In this document: positions 32,868 through 43,317 of the stretch, one piece after another | Numbering within the stretch: position 1 is the stretch's first letter | Layout: each line of letters begins with the position of its first letter | Assembly (NCBI RefSeq): GCF_026914185.1 | Contig: NC_070575.1 | Span: forward strand, 1,860,001-1,924,000 | DNA length: 64,000 nt | From: Puccinia triticina | Taxonomy: Eukaryota > Basidiomycota > Pucciniomycetes > Pucciniales > Pucciniaceae | Direction of reading: 5' to 3' | Position numbers and translations under genes: made by a program | Notes under the pieces: generated by a model | What the model was told of the DNA's origin: nothing | What the model saw: the letters and a program-made list of their open reading frames with translations, nothing else | Database searches by the model: none

Positions 32868-34740
32868 TTAAGAGATTCCAGATAGCTCTTCATTTCTGGA
32901 TTTTAGAAGGTGGGCCAGTGATCCCCAGGGCTTTACCCATTTCAAGTCCACTGCTTTTCCCAGATGTAGTGCTTCACAAACTTCATTTCCTGTGCGGCAG
33001 GAATGCTCCTTCAAAAAATTTACAATTCCTTCACTGCTGGTGTTCACATCAGACCAAGATCTAAAAGGAAACACATCAGCAAAAGAAATGGTGGAAGTCA
33101 TAAGAGGATGATTGGAAAAAAAGATGATTTTTGAACACACTTGGGATCCATATCAACAATCTGGGGATCAGTAAGAGTTGGGCCCACACCCTGCAGGTCA
33201 CTGACTAGGTGCTTGCCTTTAGATTGATTGTATGACTAGTGTGTGAATGCATTCATGAGTTTGAATAAATCAGGGTCCATTCCTGGCTGATTTTGAGGCA
33301 CAGAAAAGTTATGTTTGCTGGAATATTTGACATAATGGCCTTCCAAGAAGTATTCCAGGAAGTGAACATTTGTTGGTGAATTGATTGGGCCATCAGCTAC
33401 TAAAAAATGGCGGACAAGATGATGAATTGGAAGCAAAAATATTTTAGTTAGCATGGCATTAAACATAGGGGCAGGCTTTATGCACTCCAAATATTTACTA
33501 CATGCACTCCAAAAAAGGAGTGAACTTGTGTCCACTCCAATAAATATTGGAGTGAACAAAGGTTCACTCCAAAAGTGGGCTAAATTGGAGTGTTCAGAAG
33601 TTCACTCCAATAAATATTTGGAGTGAACCTTTGTTCACTCCACAAGTGGGCTAAATTGGAGTTTTCAGAAGTTCACTCCAACATTTATTGGAGTGGAAAC
33701 TTGTGCACTCCAATCTTGAAACTTGGTCTGGTTCAAGATTGGAATGCACTACTGTACACTCCCATAAATACTGGAGTGCACACCTATTTTAAATACATGC
33801 ATGCACTCCAAGCAGCTCCTCCAGATCAAGAAAGTTGTGCTTTGACCCTTGGAGACTCTGCCTCCCCCCTACAGACAAACTCCCACCACACTCAGGTTCC
33901 TCCCCTTCAGACTAGGCCCCAAGGATTCCAGTGTGTCTGAGCCTATTTATCTGCTCTTTTTCCATGGGAATCACTGGCCACACTTTTTTGGAGTGCCCAG
34001 TGGTCCACACTCCAAAAGAATGGAGTGGGTTGAACTCCAATCCACAGTTTGAGTGCCTAATTTTATACTCCATTTTTTGTAGTGCACAAGTTTTCACTCC
34101 AAGAAATATTGGAGTGAACTTCTGAACACTCCAATTTATCACACTTTTGGAGTGAACAAAGGTTCACTCCAAATATATATTGGAGTGAACTTCTGAACAC
34201 GCCAATTTAGCCCACTTTTGGAGTGAACCTTTGTTCACTCCAACATTTATTGGAGTAGAAACAAGTTCACTCCTTTTTTGGAGTGCATGTAGTAAATATT
34301 TGGAGTGCATAAAGCCGGCCCCTTAAACATATCACATCAGGTGCAAGGGACAATTTCTTACCTCAATGGAGTTTCCCTTTCTCTTGAGCATTTCTCTCAA
34401 ATGTTCACAGTGACTGAGTTCTTTCTTGAATTGGGTAAGTTGATGGGAGAAGCCTTCATACATCAGTGCATCAGTTTCATGTTGGTGAATTGATGGGTGT
34501 GATTCATTTAACCTGACTTTTGCTACCCAGTTGTTGATGTGCTCAATTCCAACTTGAAGCTCTGTTTTCACCTGAGCTGCATAGGCTGTCCTCATGCCCC
34601 CACTTCCCACTATTTTATTAAGTTAGACCCGGTAGTTAATGGAATTGGTGATGCCTTGAATACTATTGGAAAGTTCAAATCTTGTGCCTGCTGTGGATGA
34701 GGATTTGGATGTGATATGACCAAAAGCGTTAAGCGTATCA
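32868..34740 (-). pseudogene. Alpha-type protein kinase relic
   Basis: Minus-strand blocks in order show the alpha-kinase fold: KIVGSGGMRTAYAAQV (nucleotide-binding region), VHFLEYFLEGHYVKY, DLQGVGPTLTDPQIVDMD, and the C-terminal zinc-binding-like segment GIVNFLKEHSC...VCEAL, ending at 32,868. A clean 80-nt intron (33,140-33,061, GTGTGT...TTTTAG) joins the last two in frame. Another intron starts at a GTAAG donor (34,361) and contains the 846-bp fold-back element. Two in-frame stops break it: TAA at 34,623-34,625 before KIVGSGG and TAG at 33,236-33,238 after MNAFTH. Alpha-kinases phosphorylate Ser/Thr and are known to be expanded in some fungi. The stops plus the insertion make this copy non-functional unless spliced differently. 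Upstream N-terminal exons (perhaps to 35.9 kb) were not defined. Confidence 0.75.
33477..34322. mobile_element. Fold-back element of CACTCCAA repeats (846 bp)
   Basis: The inverted ends AGGGGCAGGCTTTATGCACTCC and GGAGTGCATAAAGCCGGCCCC enclose many copies of ACTCCAA(T)n / TTGGAGTGAAC words in both directions, so each half folds on the other. The TSD is TTAAACAT (8 bp, 33,469-33,476 and 34,323-34,330) or TAAACAT if the final T is part of the element. No ORF. It lies in an intron of the alpha-kinase relic. Confidence 0.88.
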
Positions 34741-35165
34741 ATTGCGTAGAAGTGGGGAATAAGCTCTACAGCTTAGTCCCCAAAGACATATTATGGTCTT
34801 CCGACAGGCGAGTGTCACTAACTGTAACCTAACCACTTAAGGTTACAACAGGATGGAGGGTGGGTTGTGAAAAAAGATAAATGCTGTCCTGAAACCCAGT
34901 TGACTGATTCACCACCAATGGAAGAGCTATGTACATGTGTAATGAGGCCTCAAGATGAGATGCCAGATGTTTTGGATTGTTAGTTGGTTTTGTGAGAATA
35001 CCAGCTTAGGGGAACGGTGCCTAACTCATAAATTGAGGAATACGCCGGGAACTAAATTAGCTGCTGAATCTGGTAAGCAAAAGAAAACCATTTCTGCAGT
35101 CCAAATCAGCGCCCCAGGAGTTGTGAAATTGAAATCATCTTCTGATGTAAACAGGTCCGACGCAC

Positions 35166-35471
35166 ATGAGCAGCAAGATTAGGCTTACAGAAAATCCCGG
35201 CCCAAGATCACTCATCAAGAGAATCTCAGCAAGCACCAAAGGTAAGCGGCTTCAGAGACTCATGGTGAGATGATTAGATAGATGCTAACACTCTATTCAT
35301 TTATCTTAGACAGAACCGTCAAAGAAAGACAGACCAAACACCCCAATACCGCTCAAAGAGCAGGAAGAAATATTGGAAAGTGATTTGTGTTCAAAGATGG
35401 CAGAGGCTAGAATAAAACAACAGCAGCTGAGGCAAAGTTCATCTTGTAGATTGTATTGCATTGCTACGTAG
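35166..35471 (+). CDS. Unknown small basic protein (77 aa, two exons)
   Basis: Exon 1 (35,166-35,241) from an ATG (MSSKIRLTENPGPRSLIKRI) joins exon 2 (35,314-35,471) through a 72-nt intron (GTAAGC donor, TTAGACAG acceptor), keeping frame to TAG. The second exon is charged and helical (LKEQEEILESDLCSKMAEAR). An upstream open segment (34,955-35,182, another frame) may belong to earlier exons. No family recognised. It is divergent from the alpha-kinase relic. Confidence 0.35.
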
Positions 35472-36231
35472 CGGTATAGCCAACACAAAGTGAAAAGTCA
35501 CCCAGGTCAAAAGACAAATACAAGTAAGACTCAAACAAACCTTCAGGAGAGAACAGAAAAGGAAATTTAGTGAATGATGGTTGTTGACCATGAAAGACCG
35601 CTGAAAGCCAACACTATTCTTTTCTTAATTTATCTCAGTCTCAACTTAAAAGTAGAGAGCGGCTCTGTTCCTGCTCTTAGGCACTTTTTCCTTTTTCTTT
35701 ATATATCAATCTATTGTACATACCTTACATCACATAGTCTGATAAGAAAAGAAAACTCTTAGTTCTTTGAAGTTTTTCAGGTTTGGAAGCAAATTTACCA
35801 CCAAGTGCCCATGATTCTGGTGTGAGCTTTGACCCAATTTTTCCAGGTGATGCATTTCTTCTTGTTATGGGTGGTGGTGATTTGGGTTGGAGTGCCCTTT
35901 TGGAAGACTTCACTATGAAAAGAAATCAAGCATTTGCTGTCAGTTGAAATGCGCAATCCAGGGTGAGACTTTAATTTCATCCATTTTCATTCCATGATAT
36001 ATCATGGAGTAGCTCAGCATCAAAAGAAGATAGTGAGTATGGTTTAAGACTGTAGCTCAGTGTTGGACTTGGCGCACAGTCTTTGCATCTGCCTAGGGTC
36101 CCGAGCCATCTGCCTCAACACCTGCACAGTACTGGTGCTTATTGATCATCAACAAGGGTGTATACTCCTTGTTGACCACTGCTATACAACGACTTTGACC
36201 TGGAGGAATTCCTCCTGTTCAATAACACTAC

Positions 36232-36858
36232 TGGGAGGAGTCCCTCCCGGTTGACTTCCATACACAGCAGTCAACTGGGAGGAGTCCCTCCCGGTCGACT
36301 GCCATATCAAGCAGTTGACTGGGAGGAGTCCCTCCCAGTCGACTGCCATATTGAGCAGTCAACTGGGAGGAGTCCCTCCCAGTCGACTGCCATATTGAGC
36401 AGTCAACTGGGAGGAGTCCCTCCCAGTCGACTGCCATATTGAGCAGTCAACTGGGAGGAGTCCCTCCCAGTCGACTGCCATATTGAGCAGTCAACTGGGA
36501 GGAGTCCCTCCCAGTCGACTGCCATATTGAGCAGTCAACTGGGAGGAGTCCCTCCCAGTCAACTGCCATATTGAGCAGTCAACTGGGAGGAGTCCCTCCC
36601 AGTCGACTGCCATATTGAGCAGTCAACTGGGAGGAGTCCCTCCCAGTCGACTGCCATATTGAGCAGTCAACTGGGAGGAGTCCCTCCCAGTCGACTGCCA
36701 TATCGAGCAGTCAACTGGGAGGAGTCCCTCCCAGTCAACTGCCATATCGAGCAGTCAACTGGGAGGAGTCCCTCCCAGTCAACTGCCATATCGAGCAGTC
36801 AACTGGGAGGAGTCCCTCCCAGTCGACTGCCATATCAAGCAGTCAACTTGGAGGAGTC
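36232..36858. repeat. Satellite of 44-bp palindromic units, ~14 copies
   Basis: The unit GCAGTCAACTGGGAGGAGTC CCTCCCAGTCGACTGC is a near-perfect 36-bp palindrome with an 8-bp spacer CATATTGA (CATATCGA or CATATCAA at the ends of the array). Central copies are almost identical, edge copies diverge, as expected from unequal exchange. It abuts the LTR at 36,863 directly. Open frames across it are repeat artefacts. Confidence 0.95.
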
Positions 36859-36862
36859 CCTC

Positions 36863-37185
36863 TGTAAGCTCGGCGAGCGAGCTTCACTAATGGGGGCGCA
36901 ACGGCAGGAGCAAAGCACAGGCGGGGCACAATACAAGGTCTTAACCTTGGAGGGGAGCACTTCTGGAACCTAACTAGGGATGCATTGCAAACTATTCCAG
37001 GGGAAGTGTCAGTACTTCCCTCTATATACAACAGAGAGGAGAAAGGGAAGAGGAAGGGTTGGGTGCTCACCTAGTCCAGGGGAAGTGTCAGTACTTCCCT
37101 CTATATACAACAGAGAGGAGAAAGGGAAGAGGAAGGGTTGGGTGCTCACCTAGTCCAGGGGAAGTGTCAGTACTTCCTTGCTGGA
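36863..37185 (-). repeat. LTR of Ty3/gypsy element 1
   Basis: On the plus strand it begins TGTAAGCTCGGCG and runs to the pol stop codon. A 79-bp stretch containing a TATA-like CTATATACA (TGTATATAG on the element strand) is tandemly duplicated (about 36,995-37,074 and 37,075-37,154), with a third partial copy of its edge. It resembles the 216-bp LTRs at 40,518 and 43,318 in layout (CACCTAG...GACTAGG). Its 5' partner was not found in the window. Confidence 0.65.
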
Positions 37186-39583
37186 CTAGGAGGGCGCGGG
37201 CCGGCGAGGTCTAAGAACTCGGTCGGAGGTGGTTTGGTGACACCCTTGTGACTCCTTTGGTGAGGTCGTGGGGTGCGAGCTCACATCCTCCCCTCCTATA
37301 AGACTGTTTGGAGGGAGTGATGTTGGTGTTGGTGGCGGCGGGGGAGTGGGTGGTGGGTCATTTGCAGGAATTGGATCCAGTGGGATCATCAGGATTGTTG
37401 GGCATGGCGTCTTGTCTTCTATGAACTCCTTCACTTTCGAAATATGAAAGACTGGGTGTTGTCGGTCCCCCGGAGGAAGCTGTAATTCAACATTTTGGCC
37501 ATGGTTTGATACATTGATTATCCAATATGGCCCCTCAAATTGCGGTTTCAGTTTGTCTGTTCCTGACTGGTGTCGGTCTTGCCAATCTGCCAAGTTCAGC
37601 ATTGCCCTGTTCCCTTTGACAAGTGGGGCCCGATCTTTGCACTTCTTGTTATGATGTGTCGCTTGTCAAACGCGGCTTACCCACAGTGCGTCGCAGGCAT
37701 CCGCCCAGCTGCTTTTGCGGAGTTTCAGCCAGTTCTCCAGCGCCGGGATTGGTTTCTCTTTGGGCGGCGCGCACAGGAATAACCAAGGTTGGCGTCCAAA
37801 AACGAGGTCAAATGGGCTGACCCCTGTTGCCCCGTTTGTTGCGCTGTTGATTGCAAATTCTACCCCAGGTATGGCTTCCAGCCATTTGCTGTGCCGTTTG
37901 ATAGTTGTTGACTGGAGGATTTGTCCAACAGTCTTGTTGGTGTGTTTGCTTTGTCCATCTGCTTGAGGGTGAAAGGCCAAGGTGATGTGAAAGTCAATCT
38001 TCATCCTTGACATCAGGGATTTCCAAAATTCAGACGTCCACAACTTGTTGCGGTTGCTGAGGATGGACCGCAGGGCCCCAAAGGTGCTGATCCATCCAGT
38101 GAAGAAACGGGAGGCCACTTTTTCTGCTGTGTCCGTCTGTACGCAAGGAATAATCTTGGTGAAACCTGATAGTTGACATGTGACTGTCAGGATCATGTCG
38201 TAGTGGTTCGATTGCTTGAGTGGTCCCACAACATCGATGGCGAGGGCAGATAATGGGAGTCGAGGTACTGATGGGGTCAACATTTTTCCGGTTGGTGCTG
38301 TGGTTGGAGCCTTTGTTTGTTGACAGATCTCGCATGAGGAGGTGAATTCCAGTACATCCTTTGCCAGTCGTGGCCAGAAGAAATCTGTACGTAGTTCATC
38401 CAACGTCTTTTGGTAGCCAAGGTGGCAAAGGTGGGCGTGGGCTTCTTTGATCAATGCGTGGCGTAGTCCAGCCATCAATTGGACCACCAGTTGTCCCTTG
38501 ATGAAGAGCATGCTGTCTACCTCAACGCAATCCTCTCTTAGCGGCAAGGCTTCACCTGTTTCCATGCAGAATTTGTTGAGTTCGTAACCCTTGACAATCT
38601 TGTTCCGCAAATCCGCCAAGAGGGAAGTTCCCACCTCTGTCAATGCTGCAACTCGTGCGATGTCAGTTGATGAGGGGTACTTGTCCTTGTTGTCTTGACC
38701 TTTCCTTGATAGGGCATCTGCTACAGTATTATCCTTGCCTTTTATGTATTCAAAGGTCAGGTTGAAGTCCGCAAGAAGTTCGGTCCATTGAGCTTGTTGG
38801 CGGCTGAGGTTGCGTTGACGGAGAAGATGAGTTAACGAGTGGTGGTCGGTCATGACATTGACTTTCATCCCAAGGAGCAGCATCTTCCATTTTTGGAGGG
38901 CATGAACTACCGCCAGTAATTCCTGCTTGTGTACCGGGTAGTTCTGTTTGGCTTGCGTCATTTGTCTGGACTTGTAAGCAATAGGTGAGGCCTGTTTCCA
39001 ATCAGCGCCTTGGAACAGTGCTGCCCCAAGGCCGGAGCCGCTAGCGTCCGTGAATAGCCAGAGCGGATCCTCCCAGTCGAAGTTGACGTTCTTTAGCGCG
39101 GGCAGGCTGGTCATGATCCGTTTGATGTTTTGAAAAGCTTTTTATTCAGCCTCTCCCCAGTGAAAGGACTGTTTGTCAAGCTTTGAGCTAGTCAAGGGGG
39201 TGAGTGTGCCGACATAGTTCTGCAGGCCCCATATGAAATTTTTCATCCACTGTACAGTACCAAGGAACCGCTTTACTCCTTTTGTTGAATGTGGAGACGG
39301 CCACTTTTGGATGGCTTTGACCTTGTTGTTGTCTGGGCAGATGCCCGCTTTTGAGATCCAATGTCCAAGAAACTTGATTTTTTCCCGGAAGAGTTGGGTC
39401 TTCTTGGCGCTGCAGTACAGATGGGCTTGCCTGAGACGTTTGAGAACCAATTGGACATGTTGCTCGTGTTCCTGGTGCAAGTTCGAGAAAACAACAATGT
39501 TGTCCAAATACACGACACAGATGGTATTCACAAGGTCCCCCAAAGCTTCCTCAAGGCGTGCCTGATGTGTTGCGGGTGCGTTC

Positions 39584-40473
39584 TAGAGATGGGCGCACGT
39601 AACCCGTTGCGGGTATCTGCTATCCGCTGGAGGCCCTTGGGTACCCGCCAGTGGATGCGGATGTCTGAGATTCTGGCAGAATCCAGCGGGTACCTGTGTA
39701 TTCTGGCGGGTATCCGCTCTCCCTAGGGTATGGGAGCTGCAGCGGTCGGCAGCCATAAAGCCATTCTATGTTGCTGTCAATTGAGGGGAGTCCCTCCCGG
39801 TCAACAGCAAGATACAATAGTTGACCGGGATGAGTCCTTCCCGGTCAACAGGCATATCAACCAGTCAACCGGGAGGAGTCCCTCCCGGTTGACAACTAGA
39901 CATACTAGTCAACCAGGAGGGACAACTATACACACCAGTCAACCGGGAGGAATCCCTCCCGGTCAACAACTATACACACCAGTCAACCAGGAGGAATCCC
40001 TCCCGGTTGACAAGTAGACATACCAGTCAACCGGGAGGGATTCCTCCCGGTCAACGACTATACACACCAGTCAACCGGGAGGAATCCCTCCCAGTCGACA
40101 GTCATAACAAGCAGTCGACTGGGAGGAGTCCCTCCCCATATCAAGCAGCCGACCGGAAGGAGTCCCTCCCGGAACAGCCATATCAAGTAGTCGACCGGGA
40201 GGCGTCCCTCCTGGATGACAGCATTATGCAGCAGTCAACCAAGAGAAGTCCCCCCTGGTCGACAGCCAGGAGAAGTGCCTCCCGGTTGAAGCAGTCAACT
40301 GGTAAGCACGTTTTGAGGGGCGGGTATCCAAAGATACCCGCACGGGTATCTGCCCAGGCGCGCGGGTACCCGCTGTCGGATGCAGATGCGGATGCGGATT
40401 CCAGGAAATGGCTAAAATCAGCCGCGGGTATCCAAACACGCGCGGGTACCCGGATGCAAAGCGCCCATCTCTA
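39584..40473. mobile_element. hAT-type non-autonomous element in RT gene (890 bp)
   Basis: The inverted ends TAGAGATGGGCGC / GCGCCCATCTCTA are flanked by 8-mers GTGCGTTC and GTGCGTTT (hAT-type TSD, one mismatch). It splits the RT motif GLTNA | PATHQ of gypsy element 1. Subterminal parts (39,590-39,725 and 40,310-40,470) are GCGGGTATCC / GGGTACCCGC word arrays. The centre is an array of palindromic CAGTCAACCGGGAGGAGTC units (39,780-40,310). No ORF of its own. Confidence 0.9.
39780..40310. repeat. Diverged palindromic units inside hAT-type element
   Basis: About eleven units of the form AGTCAACCGGGAGGAGTCCC TCCCGGTCAAC, more diverged than but clearly related to the satellite at 36,232-36,858. 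Some have lost half a unit. Confidence 0.85.
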
Positions 40474-40517
40474 GTGCGTTTGTTAGTCCCATTGGCATGA
40501 CAACCCATTCCATCAGG

Positions 40518-40733
40518 TGTAATGGTCCGGTAGACCCTCACTGGGTATGGCATTAAAAGGGGCTTGGTGGGGAGGCTGAAAGCCTGAAGAGTTCTAGGTC
40601 CAATCTGGGGGCTGTATTTCAATGAGGCTAGCAGGGAGAGACAAGGTCTCTTGTAAGCACAACAATGTGGAACACTACAAGGAAGAAGGAAGAGTACTCA
40701 CCTAGCCGGGAGAGACAAGGTCTCTGCCAGACT
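40518..40733 (-). repeat. LTR copy (left), gag-only element
   Basis: Contains the hairpin word AGAGACAAGGTCTCT twice. About 96 percent alike to the right copy by eye. Confidence 0.85.
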
Positions 40734-41177
40734 AGGGGAGAAGAAACTTGAGAACATATACTTGGTCTGTGCAGGGGGTCACATAATGTCGTGATCCTTT
40801 GTGTGAAACCCCATCCACGGCAGGGGCTTCACAGTCTCCCCCCCTATAAAAGGGCGGGAACAATAACCAGAGTGGGGAGAGTGGACGCAAAAGGGAAGAA
40901 ACAATTGTGGGAAGGGATCTGGGCCGGGTGAATTGGGAGAGAAGAAAGGAAATGGGGGGGAATGTCGCACTGTGATGGATGAGGGGCTTGTTGGTGAATG
41001 TTCTGGTTGAGGGTGTTGGGCTGTTGTAACTTTGAGTTTCTTTTGTCCTTTTGTTGAATCAGGTGCGGTGGTGTAAGAGGGGAGAAGGGGAAAAATAAAG
41101 AAACATGGTGTGGTTGAGTGTGTTGGAACTAGCATGAATTCATTTCTGGGCGCTGGCAGAATTGATGGGGACGGGGG

Positions 41178-42962
41178 TCAGCAGAGGGTCTTGACATACT
41201 TGAGCCCTGTAAAATGAGGGCCAGGTAAGCATCTCCCTGCATGGAGTTGATGAAGGTGCCGAGGGGTAGGGGAGGAGTGAGTGGGGACATACTCGGTGGT
41301 GGTAGGCAGGTCTTCTGGATTATCTAAGAAGTCCAATAAGGACGTTGGATAGTCCGTGGTGGCGGCATGAACAACTTGAATGTCAGCCAGAGAAAGGGTT
41401 TCCGCTTTTGTGGTGGTGGGCTCATTGTTGGAGGGTACGGAGTCCTCTTTGTCACGTCTGATGTACACAAGAGGATCATCACCGTAGTCTAACGCTTTGG
41501 CTTCTAGTTGACCCTTGATCATTGCAACAGACAACACTCCTGCCTGATCAAATGCCGGGGCTTTGTTGCTGACTCCTGCGACTCCAGCTGGGCGGCCTGT
41601 TGGGCGGCCTGCAGTGGGAGAGGTTGGTTTGCCACTTGATGGGCCCTGGGCATTGGGCCAGGCTCGAGGAGCCACATAGTTCGTCGGTTGGGGGGGAATG
41701 GAAAAGGACGGCGCAATATGAATCTTATTTTGGTCCAGTGGTCTGGGACATGCACCTGCGGTGTTCCCGCAGTAAGTCTTGCAGTAGTGGCATTTGCCAA
41801 TTGAGTCCAGGTACGAAAATAGGCGCCAGAGGTATGGGGAAAGGACTCCATTGTCCTGTGGAGGAAGGGTTGAGGAGGAGTGGGATGGTATCGTGCGGGG
41901 TCGCGGCATATCAACATAGAATCCGTTGACTCGGCATTCAAATTCTCCAAAATTGAAAGGCTTCTTCTTGAGGAGCTGGAATTCTCGCACTTTAACCTGT
42001 AGTGCGTGGGGTAGACTGAGCGCAATGAACTCGGCAAGGTCAAAGTCCTCAAAGGAGGCGGTTTCGAAATTGACCAGGCTTTGGAGGGTCCGGGCACGGT
42101 TGCTGAACTCCAGGAACGATTCGGAGGGTAGCATCTTGAGTTGAACAATTGATCGGCGGATATCGGCTCGCCAGTCTTCGGGTAGACAGAATTCAAAGAG
42201 ACGAGCTTTGAACTCGTCCCAAGGCTTCCCTTCAAACTTGGGCGACTCGTTTGTGTAGAAGGCAAGAAGGTTAGTATTGGTGATGAGCGCCCCAAGAATC
42301 AGGCGTTTGTCGTCGGCGTGTTTAACAGCCTTAGTCGAATAAAAAATTGACACTCCCTGCATCCAAGTGAGAAAAGGCTTGACTTGTTGTACAGGGCCTT
42401 TGAAGTGGGGGCCATCTGAGGCTTTAAACCGTGTGAGATTGATCCGGCCTTCTTCTAAGTCAGGTGTTGCAGACGAGGATTCCTGCTTCACTGAAGTGGC
42501 TTTTTCGAGTGCTCGGATGCGCTCTCGGTCGTTTCGTCGCTGCTTGACAAATTTTTTCGCATCTAGACGGCGTTGTTCGGCATCCAGGCGACGTTGTTCT
42601 GCAGCTTGTAAGCGGTCTTCTTCGGCTTTCTGCTGGGCGGCTTGCAGCTGCAAGGCGTTTGTTTGTTGGATCTCAATGACTACTCTAAGGCAGTCCGCAA
42701 TGCTCATACCCTCGGTTCCGCCTTGGGAGGCGGTCGGTTCGGTGGGAGTGGTCGTGTTCTGCATGCCGGGGGTTGATGCAAGAGGAGAAGGAGCGGAGAC
42801 TTGTCGATCTGGTGAGTTAAGGAGAGGGGTTGCGGCCGCTAGGGCTAGTCGATTCGCTGCGGCAAGAGCGTCTAGCCTGGCTCGTCGTCGGGCTGTTCGG
42901 AGGATCTCTTCTGGATCAGTGATGGGAAAAAGAGGGTCGGAGTTGTTGTTTCTTGTTGTCAT
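41178..42962 (-). CDS. Ty3/gypsy Gag polyprotein (594 aa)
   Basis: The ORF runs from ATG 42,962 to TAA/TAG at 41,178. Residues ~100-160 form a charged coiled coil (QKAEEDRLQAAEQRRLDAEQ). Residues ~180-340 are a retrotransposon Gag capsid (PFLTWMQGVSIFYSTKAV, WDEFKARLFEFCLPEDWR, SNRARTLQSL). A zinc-knuckle-like segment CHYCKTYCGNTAGACP (C-X2-C-X3-C...C rather than CCHC) follows near residue 390. It would assemble virus-like particles in the cytoplasm and package element RNA. The frame is intact although pol is lost, so the element could be trans-mobilised. Confidence 0.85.
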   Translation of the reverse strand: MTTRNNNSDPLFPITDPEEILRTARRRARLDALAAANRLALAAATPLLNSPDRQVSAPSPLASTPGMQNTTTPTEPTASQGGTEGMSIADCLRVVIEIQQTNALQLQAAQQKAEEDRLQAAEQRRLDAEQRRLDAKKFVKQRRNDRERIRALEKATSVKQESSSATPDLEEGRINLTRFKASDGPHFKGPVQQVKPFLTWMQGVSIFYSTKAVKHADDKRLILGALITNTNLLAFYTNESPKFEGKPWDEFKARLFEFCLPEDWRADIRRSIVQLKMLPSESFLEFSNRARTLQSLVNFETASFEDFDLAEFIALSLPHALQVKVREFQLLKKKPFNFGEFECRVNGFYVDMPRPRTIPSHSSSTLPPQDNGVLSPYLWRLFSYLDSIGKCHYCKTYCGNTAGACPRPLDQNKIHIAPSFSIPPQPTNYVAPRAWPNAQGPSSGKPTSPTAGRPTGRPAGVAGVSNKAPAFDQAGVLSVAMIKGQLEAKALDYGDDPLVYIRRDKEDSVPSNNEPTTTKAETLSLADIQVVHAATTDYPTSLLDFLDNPEDLPTTTEYVPTHSSPTPRHLHQLHAGRCLPGPHFTGLKYVKTLC

Positions 42963-43317
42963 GAAACAGGAAGGAGGTCAGGAGGTCGGATCAGGAAGAC
43001 CAGGCGATGTAGGATAGGGACCGTTAGACTGCCGCCAGCTGCAGGACTACCGGACAGGGATTCCGGGACGGGGAGAGGGAGGGACGACCAGCCGAAGATG
43101 CCGGGAAAGACGACCAGCCGAGGGTGCTGGGAGAGACGACCAGCCGAGGGTGCTGGGAGAGACGACCAGCCAAAGATGCTGGGAATTTGTGGAGACCAGA
43201 CAAATTTTCTGGAGTTGGATCAGATGAGACCAGGCGAGATCCTGGGGATGATGGAGTCGGATTGGTTGAGTTTTCTGCAGGTAACAATTGGTTTTGATTG
43301 GATCAAGAAAAAAAAAG

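Larger units (their letters stand above)
37186..40517 (-). pseudogene. Ty3/gypsy pol relic (RT-RNaseH-integrase)
   Basis: Minus strand, from right to left: RT fingers end WVVMPMGLTNA (40,475-40,517), interrupted by the element at 39,584-40,473; then PATHQARLEEAL and YLDNIVVFS; RNase H (LWLFTDASGSGLGAALFQ, YIKGKDNTVADALSRK); an H2C2 finger (HLCHLGYQ...CEICQQT); the integrase core; and a chromo-like end (LNLADWQDRH...FEGPYWII, FHISKVKEF). Inactivation is clear. RT YxDD is YLDN, integrase Asp-2 region reads ILSNRNKLWTS, the third acid region reads GQSKHTNKTV, TAA lies at 39,142-39,144 and TGA at 37,666-37,668. All fit C-to-T or G-to-A changes. Gag and the RT N-terminus are missing here; the sequence stops at the LTR at 40,518. 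Confidence 0.93.

Noticed and set aside
36046..36110. A tRNA-like stretch (TAGCTCAGTGTTGG ... GGTCCCGAGCC)
   Set aside because: The A box is fair, but the B box is poor and stems do not pair; perhaps a very old SINE head, not reportable as a gene.
36232..36858. CRISPR-like regular repeats
   Set aside because: The spacers are only 8 bp and identical between units; this is a palindromic satellite in a eukaryotic genome.
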